DNA of 12,428 bases, from contig JAGFXQ010000198.1 in NCBI GenBank assembly GCA_017861355.1, positions 1-12,428 of the forward strand. The letters are read 5' to 3'. Below the pieces are notes generated by a model that had not been told where the DNA came from, did no database searches, and saw only the letters and a list, made by a program, of their open reading frames with translations. The first letter of the stretch is position 1; every line of letters begins with the position of its first letter. Below are positions 6,516-12,428 of the stretch, one piece after another. The stretch is from Bacillota bacterium. GTDB taxonomy: Bacteria; Bacillota; Clostridia; Lachnospirales; Lachnospiraceae. The position numbers and the translations under genes were made by a program.

Positions 6516-8921
6516 TTATTCATCCTTCCAGAACTGTTGAAGCATATCTTTCATTATATTCAGATTCACAGATACATTCGGGAACCACTCCCTCGGAAAT
6601 AGATTATAGTATTGCTTCTGCGTAAAACGTTCATCTAATAAGAGGATTGCGCCTCGATCTTCCTTGGTCCGTATCACTCTTCCCGCAGATTGCAGTACTT
6701 TATTCATTCCGGAATAAAGATAGGCGTAATCAAAGCCAGCACCATTCTTCTCATCAAAATATCCACGGAACAACTCTCTCTCATTGCATACCATCGGTAG
6801 ACCGGTACCAACGATAATAGCACCGATCAAACGATTATTCTTTAGGTCAATTCCCTCACTGAATATCCCACCCATTACGCAGAAGCCAATCCGGCTGCTC
6901 ACCGGATCATCAATGAACTCCTCTAAGAACATCTCTTTCTCAGATTCCGTCATATTACTACTCTGCGCAACAATCCCCTCCAACTCTCCTGCTGCAAGCT
7001 CCGCAACAGTCTGAAGCAGCTGATAGGAAGGAAAGAATACCATATAATTTCCGATTCTGGCCTCCGTGAAGCTCTTAATATATTCAAGTATTCTACGATA
7101 CTCTGTCTCATTTCTCCTGGTATATTTGGTGCTGACATCTGTGCCAATCATGATTAATCTATTTTCTGTCAGGAAGGAAGAAGGCGCATATACCGCATAA
7201 TCATCCTGCTTACCCCCCAGCTGTTCCAGATAATAATTAATCGGAAGTAACGTAGCGGAGAAAAGTACTGCACTACGTCCACGGTCCATACAGGTCTGCA
7301 GATTCTTAGAAGGATCCATGCACTGCAGCTTAAGCCGGAAACGGTCCTCCTCATAATCCGTATATATCGTATATTTATCATCATGTAGCTCATACATACT
7401 GAGGAAGTGCCGAATATTCATATACAGATTCAGAATCTCCTCTTTTCCCTCTGTGATAAAGCCCTCTTGCAGGAAGATCTCGTATTCCGTCATCAGACTA
7501 ATCAGATGTATTACAAAACCATCCACATTATCCAATACCTCGAAATCATCACAATCTCTTCGCAGCTTCAAGAGATCATTATTGCAGTGTTCAATCAGCT
7601 TAGATAGTTTCGCACTCTTATCCTTGATCAGTCGCTTCACCTCAAGAAAATCATCCTTATAGAGAACAGCACTATACATCTCTCTTGCCCGGTCAACCAG
7701 GTTATGTGCTTCATCAATCAAAAAGACATAATCAGAAGGCTTTTCATTCATAAAGAAGCGCCGTAGGTAAACATTCGGATCAAAGGCATAATTATAATCA
7801 CATATAATTGCATCCGACCATAGTGTGACATCCAGCCCCATCTCGAAGGGGCAGACACAGTGCTTCTCAGCATAGGAAGCGATATCATCTCTGGTAATAT
7901 CATTTACGTTCAACAGCAAGTCATAGACTGCATCATTGACCCGATCAAAATAGCCCTTAGCCCTTGGACACGCACCGGGATTGCAATCCGGTTTATCCAG
8001 GATACACACCTTCTCTTTGGCTGTGATGGTAACTACTTTCAGATGAAGACCATGTTCACTTAGAATCCGAAAAGTGTCCTCCGCTACAGTTCTTGTAATT
8101 GTCTTGGCCGTCAGATAGAAGATCTTCTCTACAATTCCCTCACCCATGGCTTTCACTGTGGGGAATACCGTTGATATTGTCTTCCCGACACCGGTAGGTG
8201 CTTCGATAAACAGCTTCTTTTTACGTAGGATTGTCTTATAGACACCGGTTACAAGGTCCTTCTGACCTTCCCTGTACAGAAAAGGAAAATCCAAGGCTTT
8301 GACCGCTGCATTTCTCTTCTCTTTCCATTTGATCTGCCACACTGCCCACTTGGCATATTCCTCTATTAAATGATCAAACCATTCCCTCAGCTTTTCATAG
8401 GACAAGTTCTCCTCAAAGTAACGTATATTCTCCGTCTCTAAGTTACAATAGGTTAGGCGAATCCCGATATGACTATGTTCATACTTATTTGCATAGATAT
8501 AGGCATAACACATTACCTGAGCACGGTGTACACCAATCGGCTCTGACAGATGGGATAGCTCCATATAGACTCCCTTGATCTCATCGATGATGATCTCCGG
8601 CGGATTCGCTTCTTCTTCCTCGAATATAAGTACTGAGAAATCCTCCATGATCGAATTGCTATTATTAATAATACCGTCCGCTCTTCCTTCGATGGTTAAC
8701 TCGAAGGTAATATCCTCTCTTGTAATCGGTACCGTAATACTAAGCGGAACCTCTGCCGTATAATTAGCCCCCATTTGTTTCTGAAGCTTTCGGTGCATTC
8801 TGCCTCCGGCCTGCATTGCATCGATTTCATTTTTTCCTCTGGTGTTATCAATATCTCCGGAGCAAAGGATGAATTCTACAAGATTACGAACCGATATTCT
8901 GATATTCCTTACCTCTTCCAT
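6516..8921 (-). CDS. XPD/DinG-like helicase with N-terminal PD-(D/E)XK nuclease domain
   Basis: Numbering here is from the upstream ATG at 8939 (807 aa). I prefer the ATG at 8921 (residue 7, 801 aa), because GAGGAG lies 10 bases before it, while 8939 has no ribosome site. Residues about 15-200 look like a PD-(D/E)XK nuclease of the RecB/Cas4 type: GRADG (Asp88), DEIKG (Glu120, Lys122), and HRAQVMCYAYI. The helicase follows: Walker A APTGVGKT (247-254), an iron-sulfur domain with Cys312, Cys319, Cys324 and Cys361 or Cys363, DEAH (409-412), and motif VI QSAGRVIR near the C-terminus. It is a superfamily 2 ATPase expected to unwind DNA in repair. The family is usually annotated as an ATP-dependent helicase; a true partner or substrate is not known to me. 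Expression is likely controlled by the leader terminator upstream. Confidence 0.93.
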   Translation of the reverse strand: MEEVRNIRISVRNLVEFILCSGDIDNTRGKNEIDAMQAGGRMHRKLQKQMGANYTAEVPLSITVPITREDITFELTIEGRADGIINNSNSIMEDFSVLIFEEEEANPPEIIIDEIKGVYMELSHLSEPIGVHRAQVMCYAYIYANKYEHSHIGIRLTYCNLETENIRYFEENLSYEKLREWFDHLIEEYAKWAVWQIKWKEKRNAAVKALDFPFLYREGQKDLVTGVYKTILRKKKLFIEAPTGVGKTISTVFPTVKAMGEGIVEKIFYLTAKTITRTVAEDTFRILSEHGLHLKVVTITAKEKVCILDKPDCNPGACPRAKGYFDRVNDAVYDLLLNVNDITRDDIASYAEKHCVCPFEMGLDVTLWSDAIICDYNYAFDPNVYLRRFFMNEKPSDYVFLIDEAHNLVDRAREMYSAVLYKDDFLEVKRLIKDKSAKLSKLIEHCNNDLLKLRRDCDDFEVLDNVDGFVIHLISLMTEYEIFLQEGFITEGKEEILNLYMNIRHFLSMYELHDDKYTIYTDYEEDRFRLKLQCMDPSKNLQTCMDRGRSAVLFSATLLPINYYLEQLGGKQDDYAVYAPSSFLTENRLIMIGTDVSTKYTRRNETEYRRILEYIKSFTEARIGNYMVFFPSYQLLQTVAELAAGELEGIVAQSSNMTESEKEMFLEEFIDDPVSSRIGFCVMGGIFSEGIDLKNNRLIGAIIVGTGLPMVCNERELFRGYFDEKNGAGFDYAYLYSGMNKVLQSAGRVIRTKEDRGAILLLDERFTQKQYYNLFPREWFPNVSVNLNIMKDMLQQFWKDE

Positions 8922-8964
8922 CCCTACACTGCTCCTCATCTATGTTATATAATGAATTCTTCTG

Positions 8965-9222
8965 TTATAGATCTATGCATACGACGATCCGTCCCCCGCT
9001 GACGCAACTGCCGTGAAAAAAGCACCTTAACGGGATACTTTCAATTAAGATGCTGACCATTGCAGTACCAATAGCAATAGCAATATTATAGCACACGGGA
9101 TAGGTACTGCCAAGCAGAACGTACGCTGCGGCTATGTAATCGAGAAAGCGTACGTACAAATCTTCGGATATTATTTTAATTTCCGTTTTTCTGCTTGCAT
9201 TTTTTACCTCAATCTGGTACAT
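8965..9222 (-). CDS. Doubtful small ORF, 85 aa, overlapping the helicase promoter region
   Basis: It is an open frame with an ATG at 9222 and a weak AGGA 11 bases upstream. The product has one moderately hydrophobic central stretch (about residues 28-60) and no motif I recognise. A strong promoter, two inverted repeats and an intrinsic terminator all lie inside it, which argues that this DNA is mainly regulatory. Its last 31 codons begin with an ATG just downstream of the predicted transcription start and could be a leader peptide crossing the terminator hairpin, but there is no clear ribosome site. I list it so that it is not lost; more likely non-coding than coding. Confidence 0.25.
   Translation of the reverse strand: MYQIEVKNASRKTEIKIISEDLYVRFLDYIAAAYVLLGSTYPVCYNIAIAIGTAMVSILIESIPLRCFFHGSCVSGGRIVVCIDL
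9016..9053 (-). terminator. Intrinsic terminator in the helicase leader (attenuator or end of a short RNA)
   Basis: On the minus strand GCATCTTAA (9045-9053) pairs with TTAAGGTGC (9022-9030) over 9 pairs, one of them T-G, around a 14-base loop. Six T follow directly (9016-9021). It lies about 25-60 bases downstream of the predicted start near 9078 and about 95 bases upstream of the helicase start. Full-length mRNA must read through it. Confidence 0.65.
9085..9113 (-). promoter_or_regulatory. Near-consensus sigma-A promoter upstream of the helicase gene
   Basis: On the minus strand TTGGCA (9108-9113, 5 of 6), a spacer of exactly 17, then TATAAT (9085-9090, 6 of 6) preceded by TGC, which gives an extended -10. 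The predicted start is near 9078, leaving a leader of about 157 bases before the ATG at 8921. An 8-bp inverted repeat (GCAGTACC and GGTACTGC; arms 9062-9069 and 9103-9110) brackets the -10 and the start, with the upstream arm overlapping the -35, so a regulator could bind there. Confidence 0.75.
9119..9155. repeat. 9-bp inverted repeat upstream of the helicase promoter
   Basis: ACGTACGCT (9119-9127) and AGCGTACGT (9147-9155) are perfect inverted copies with a 19-base spacer. The pair lies just upstream of the -35 of the helicase promoter. No T-run follows on either strand, so it is not a terminator; a protein-binding site is possible. Confidence 0.4.
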
Positions 9223-9317
9223 TCTACTTATATTCCTATACAGGTTTTTGCGAGGAATTCACTAACGAACGAAGCCATTCCTTCGTTAGCCATTAATTTA
9301 AAAAGCGAGGTAGTATT

Positions 9318-9677
9318 ATGGGTGAGCATAATCACGGAAACGGCTGCGACTGCGGTCACGATCACGATCACGAGCATGATTCAATTACATTATCTTTAGA
9401 TGACGGTACGGAGATTAATTGCATCGTATTAGAGATTTTCACAGTAGATGATAAGGAGTATATTGCTTTACAGCCAGAGGAAGGCGAAGAAGAGGACGAT
9501 AACGTGTTCTTATATCGCTTTATCCAAGAAGGCGATGATGAGCCTCAGCTTCTGAACATCGACGATGATGATGAGTTTGAAGCAGTTGCCGATGCATTCG
9601 AAGAATTGTTAGATTCTGAAGAATATGACGAGATGTTTGATGACGAGTTAGAAGACGCAGAAGAAACAGAGGAATAA
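9318..9677 (+). CDS. DUF1292 (YrzB-type) protein with a His/Cys metal-binding-like head
   Basis: 119 aa, very acidic. Residues 4-21 contain six His and two Cys (His4, His6, Cys10, Cys12, His14, His16, His18, His20) in a His-Asp repeat that should bind transition metal ions. The DUF1292 core follows (about 22-90): SITLSLDDGTEINCIVLEIFTVDDKEYIALQP, then a strand pair around NVFLYRF. The tail (about 85-119) is almost all Asp and Glu. DUF1292 proteins are small, widespread in Firmicutes and without known function. GAGG at 9307-9310 lies 7 bases before the ATG. A weak promoter (TTGCAT at 9195-9200, 17 bases, TACATT at 9218-9223) may serve it, and the leader contains a small AACGAAG/CTTCGTT hairpin (9268-9287). 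It stands alone between two minus-strand genes. Confidence 0.9.
   Translation: MGEHNHGNGCDCGHDHDHEHDSITLSLDDGTEINCIVLEIFTVDDKEYIALQPEEGEEEDDNVFLYRFIQEGDDEPQLLNIDDDDEFEAVADAFEELLDSEEYDEMFDDELEDAEETEE
9357..9380 (+). repeat. Hexanucleotide repeat coding for the His-Asp run
   Basis: Two exact CACGAT units followed by CACGAG and CATGAT encode HDHDHEHD in the DUF1292 gene. The near-perfect repeat could vary in length by slippage without breaking the frame. Confidence 0.6.
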
Positions 9678-9704
9678 TAATTTCATTTAATTATGAACCG
9701 TAAG

Positions 9705-9782
9705 AAGAGGCTGTTAACGATGAATCGGAACCTTTACTCCTGCAAGGTCAGGAATGTTCCGTTTCATTATTAACAGCCTCTT
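9705..9782 (+). terminator. Long hairpin terminator between the converging DUF1292 and UvrD-like genes
   Basis: Bases 9705-9731 pair with 9756-9782 over 27 positions, with two mismatches and one G-T pair; the outer 13 pairs are perfect. The 24-base apical part contains a further small stem, TCCTG (9738-9742) with CAGGA (9749-9753). On the plus strand TTGTTTATAA follows, so it best fits termination of the DUF1292 transcript 28 bases past its stop. It could also stop the minus-strand helicase transcript, though its T-run is poor in that direction. Confidence 0.65.
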
Positions 9783-9840
9783 GTTTATAATATTAAAGCA
9801 ACCAAATACTTCTCTTATTCTTAGCTTTGATCCTACACTC

Positions 9841-11697
9841 TTAATCTTTGCTATTCTCCTCTTGCTCCCGAAGTTCATCAACAAAACGGGACCACTGAGC
9901 ACTTTTGTTATAACGCTCCTTCGCACTATAGATATATAGATGCTCCTTTGCCCTGGTCATCGCCACGTAGAAGAGCCGACGCTCTTCCTCCAGGTCTGCT
10001 TCCAAGACTGCTTTCTTATGAGGAGTGATTCCTTCATTCGCATCGAGAATGAAAACCACCTGGAATTCCAATCCCTTCGAACTATGCATGGTTGCTATTG
10101 TGATACTGTCAACCTTCTGCTGCTTACTGTCTGTCGTTTGTTTTCTCAGTTCTTCCCGATATGCCTCCATATGCTCAAACCATTGTTCATAGGTCTTGAA
10201 GCCACGGGCACTCTCCTGTAATTCATCCAAAACATCATACAGTTCTTCTGCTTTCATCTTACGATACTCTGCATATTCCTTTAGATAATCCTCATAACCG
10301 ATGCCCCTCCGGATGTAATTCACTGCAGCGTAAGGATTCATACCATCCAGAATACCAAGATCATATTCGAACTGAGTCAGTCGTTCCAACATCCAGTTCT
10401 TGTCCTCGTAGTAGTCCTTCACCGATTCAAAATCCACCTCTGAGCTATCAAAACACTCCCGATTCACATAACGCTTCGGCCGGTTGATAATCTGAAGATA
10501 TAAGCTTCGATCCGTTCTTCCCATAGCCAGCTTAATGTAAGCGATGATATCTGAAGTAATCCAGTGATCAAAGAGATTTGGCAGAGTGTCCCTCATGGTG
10601 AAGGGAATATTATATTCCATCAATTTATGAAGCAGAGATCCGGAGCCCAAGCTGGTTCGCAACAATACTGCCATTCGATGAAGTTCTATTCCTTCCTTAT
10701 TAAGCCTCAGAATCTCCTGTGCCAGACCCTGATTTTCCTCGGAAAGCGTATCAAAATGTCTTACAACAATCTCGTGACCTGACGTCTTAACGGGACTGAT
10801 CTGCTTTGCAAAGCGATGTTGATTGTGATTGATTAGTCTACCCGCCGAGAGAATAATCGATGGGTTACTACGATAGTTCTGATCCAGATAGACTCTCTTG
10901 CAATCCGGATAATCCAAGGGGAAATTCAACATAATCTCCGGCTTCGCCCCTCGGAACCGATAGATTGACTGGTCATCATCCCCTACGATAAACAAATTAT
11001 TCTGGGGCAGTGCCAACATCCTTACAATATCATATTGGACCATATTAATATCCTGAAATTCATCAATCAGAATATAGTGGAATTTGTTCTGCCACATCTT
11101 CAGAATATCCTCACGTTGTGATAATAACTCATAGCACAACAACAGCATATCATCAAAATCAATCAGCTTCGATTGTTTTAATCTATGATTATAATCAGAG
11201 TAGATACTCCGAAAGACTTCATCAGAACAATTGACGGAATAATAGTTTGCCAGATCAATCCTGCTCCCTTTCACCAGACTAATCTCCGAGAAAAGGTCAG
11301 AGATAAATTCCTTCTCATCATCGTACTCCAGACCGTAATGATGAATGATTTCCTTCATACTTTGATACCGTACATCTTCTCTGGCGATATTACCTGCATT
11401 CAGATGATACGCATATTTTAATATAGTGAAAAAGATTGCATGAAATGTACCGAAGTTCACCTTCGTCTGTCGCGCTCCTCGACTTGCCAGAAATCGTTCT
11501 CGCATCTCGCTGGCCGCTGCCTTCGTAAAAGTGATTACCAGAATCTGTTCCTCCGGTATCCCCTCCTGATCGATCAGGCGCTTGGTACGTTCGGTAATCA
11601 CTAGCGTTTTACCGGAGCCTGGGCCGGCAAGAACCAGCATAGGTCCATCCTTATGAAGCACCGCCTGCTGCTGTGCCTGATTCATCTGAATATTCAT
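9841..11697 (-). CDS. UvrD/PcrA-type superfamily 1 DNA helicase, compact form
   Basis: 618 aa, about 100 shorter than typical PcrA/UvrD. All core motifs are present: Q motif MNQAQQQAV (5-13), Walker A AGPGSGKT (24-31), motif Ia TFTKAAASEMRER (56-68), DEFQD (212-216), GDDDQSIYRFRGA (239-251), YLDQNYRS (270-277), motif V ATMHSSKGLEFQVVFI, and motif VI EERRLFYVAMTRAKEHLYI (571-589). It should translocate 3'-5' on single-stranded DNA. The shortening is in the 2B region and in the missing C-terminal extension that binds RNA polymerase in PcrA. AGAGG lies 7 bases before the ATG; the in-frame ATG at 11685 is a less likely start. It follows gltX on the same strand after about 170 bases. It is probably a second UvrD paralogue rather than the housekeeping PcrA. 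Confidence 0.93.
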   Translation of the reverse strand: MNIQMNQAQQQAVLHKDGPMLVLAGPGSGKTLVITERTKRLIDQEGIPEEQILVITFTKAAASEMRERFLASRGARQTKVNFGTFHAIFFTILKYAYHLNAGNIAREDVRYQSMKEIIHHYGLEYDDEKEFISDLFSEISLVKGSRIDLANYYSVNCSDEVFRSIYSDYNHRLKQSKLIDFDDMLLLCYELLSQREDILKMWQNKFHYILIDEFQDINMVQYDIVRMLALPQNNLFIVGDDDQSIYRFRGAKPEIMLNFPLDYPDCKRVYLDQNYRSNPSIILSAGRLINHNQHRFAKQISPVKTSGHEIVVRHFDTLSEENQGLAQEILRLNKEGIELHRMAVLLRTSLGSGSLLHKLMEYNIPFTMRDTLPNLFDHWITSDIIAYIKLAMGRTDRSLYLQIINRPKRYVNRECFDSSEVDFESVKDYYEDKNWMLERLTQFEYDLGILDGMNPYAAVNYIRRGIGYEDYLKEYAEYRKMKAEELYDVLDELQESARGFKTYEQWFEHMEAYREELRKQTTDSKQQKVDSITIATMHSSKGLEFQVVFILDANEGITPHKKAVLEADLEEERRLFYVAMTRAKEHLYIYSAKERYNKSAQWSRFVDELREQEENSKD

Positions 11698-11821
11698 ACG
11701 TATGCCTCTCTAAAATGGAGTATTTTTGATTACTGTTGATTTTCTATTAACGACTGACGAAACAAATTATTATCTGATATACCCACTTATTTAACATGCC
11801 TGCTCATTGTGTTAGTTTGTG

Positions 11822-11862
11822 CCAAGTGTGCAATGCGTGCTTGCACGCGATATACACTTTGG
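11822..11862 (-). terminator. Hairpin downstream of gltX, terminator-like but without a good T-run
   Basis: On the minus strand CCAAAGTGT pairs with ACACTTGG (one bulged base), and an inner GCGTGC pairs with GCACGC, forming a long interrupted stem that begins 8 bases past the gltX stop. The sequence after it (GCACAAACTAAC) has no T-run. It may protect the 3' end of the gltX mRNA or act as a weak terminator before the UvrD-like gene. Confidence 0.4.
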
Positions 11863-11869
11863 TTTCACC

Positions 11870-12428
11870 CTAATTTGCACCTAATCGCGTAATTGCTGTA
11901 CGGATTCTTGACAAGCTTTCTTCCTTACCAAGGATGTTCATGATCTCATATGCTCCACCCGGAGTTGACTGCTTACCGGATACCGCAGTTCTGATTGGCC
12001 ACAAGCCCTGACCATTCTTAATTCCCTGCTCTGCAATATAAGTCATTATAACATTCTCAATTCCAGCTTCGCTGTAATCCTCACATGCCTCGAATCTGGG
12101 AAGAAGGTCTTTTAATACCGTGAGAGAGCTCTGTGAATCAGTTTTCATCTTCTTATGAGTATACATTTCCAGATCGTATTCCGGAAGTTCCTCGAAGAAA
12201 TCAATGATTCCCTTGATATCCACCAAGGTCTCAATACGGGTCTTCACCAGAGTCGCAATTTTACGATAATCAAGATCCTTTTTAACTGTCTCCCTGATGT
12301 AAGGAAGTGCAAGCTCATAGAACTTCTCAAACTCCATATTCTTCAGATATTCCCCGTTCATCCAACGAAGCTTCACAATATCAAATACTGCAGGTGCTTT
12401 ATTGATGTGGGTATAATCGAATTCCTGA
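11870..12428 (-). CDS. gltX: Glutamyl-tRNA synthetase, C-terminal 185 residues (gene runs off the window)
   Basis: The frame stays open to the right edge: 17 more codons lie upstream of the GTG at 12376 and read QEFDYTHINKAPAVFDI, directly continuing into VKLRWMNGEY. The visible part is therefore the C-terminal end of a longer protein, not a short gene. The segment around APAVFDIVKLRWMNGEYLKN and the C-terminal QGIKNGQGLWPIRTAVSGKQSTPGGAYEI are typical of the anticodon-binding region of class I Glu-tRNA synthetases. The catalytic Rossmann domain with HIGH and KMSKS motifs lies outside the window. The enzyme charges tRNA-Glu (and, in many Gram-positives, also tRNA-Gln for later amidation). The stop is TAG. 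Confidence 0.93.
   Translation of the reverse strand, partial: QEFDYTHINKAPAVFDIVKLRWMNGEYLKNMEFEKFYELALPYIRETVKKDLDYRKIATLVKTRIETLVDIKGIIDFFEELPEYDLEMYTHKKMKTDSQSSLTVLKDLLPRFEACEDYSEAGIENVIMTYIAEQGIKNGQGLWPIRTAVSGKQSTPGGAYEIMNILGKEESLSRIRTAITRLGAN

Noticed and set aside
6516..8939. CRISPR type IV-associated DinG (Csf4) reading of the helicase
   Set aside because: No CRISPR repeats or csf genes are present, and the N-terminal nuclease domain fits the chromosomal Firmicutes helicase family better.
9841..11697. UvrD-like helicase and nuclease-helicase as a two-gene anti-phage defence system
   Set aside because: They are separated by an opposite-strand gene and terminators, and the neighbours are housekeeping genes; nothing in the sequence links them as a defence locus.
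11870..12376. A complete 168-aa gene starting at the GTG at 12376
   Set aside because: The frame continues to the window edge with gltX-like codons, so the GTG is an internal valine.

Overview
The window looks like chromosome of an anaerobic, endospore-forming Clostridia member, most likely Lachnospiraceae. This is inferred from the moderate-to-low GC content, strong AGGAG-type ribosome sites, a cotJ spore-coat operon, a DUF1292 protein with a His-rich head, and an XPD/DinG-like helicase with an N-terminal nuclease domain. No species can be named from the sequence alone.

Left part (1-1860): a visibly AT-rich island on the minus strand. It holds a secreted beta-rich protein of unknown family (1101-1721) and a lipoprotein of unknown family (20-991), separated by a 20-bp perfect hairpin. 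At the left edge, bases 1-20 match an internal segment of cotJC (2381-2400) with only two differences, both synonymous. A second cotJC copy or fragment therefore appears to start just where the lipoprotein gene stops.

Next (1862-4561): a minus-strand sporulation cluster. It has a two-LysM plus GH18-fold protein of the SleL/YaaH type, then cotJA, cotJB and cotJC (a manganese-catalase-fold coat protein with all five metal ligands), and an intrinsic terminator. The GH18 protein has lost all three acidic catalytic residues, so it is probably a binding or structural coat protein rather than an enzyme. A weak sigma-E-like promoter lies upstream.

Centre (4662-6507): a plus-strand pair with a strong sigma-A promoter, a YegS/DgkB-type lipid kinase coupled by TAATG to a VanZ-family membrane protein. 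This suggests an envelope-lipid or cell-surface role.

Right part (6516-12428): DNA-metabolism and housekeeping genes. A nuclease-XPD-like helicase (minus) converges on the VanZ gene with 8 bases between stop codons. Its upstream region carries a near-consensus extended -10 promoter followed about 60 bases later by an intrinsic terminator, which suggests attenuation or a short RNA. Then come a plus-strand DUF1292 gene, a large hairpin terminator, a compact UvrD/PcrA-type helicase (minus), and the 3' part of gltX (minus), which runs off the right edge.

The most interesting items are the cotJC repeat flanking the AT-rich island with its secreted-protein and lipoprotein pair, the inactivated GH18 coat protein, and the leader terminator upstream of the nuclease-helicase. 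No CRISPR array, tRNA, rRNA, transposase or integrase was seen.
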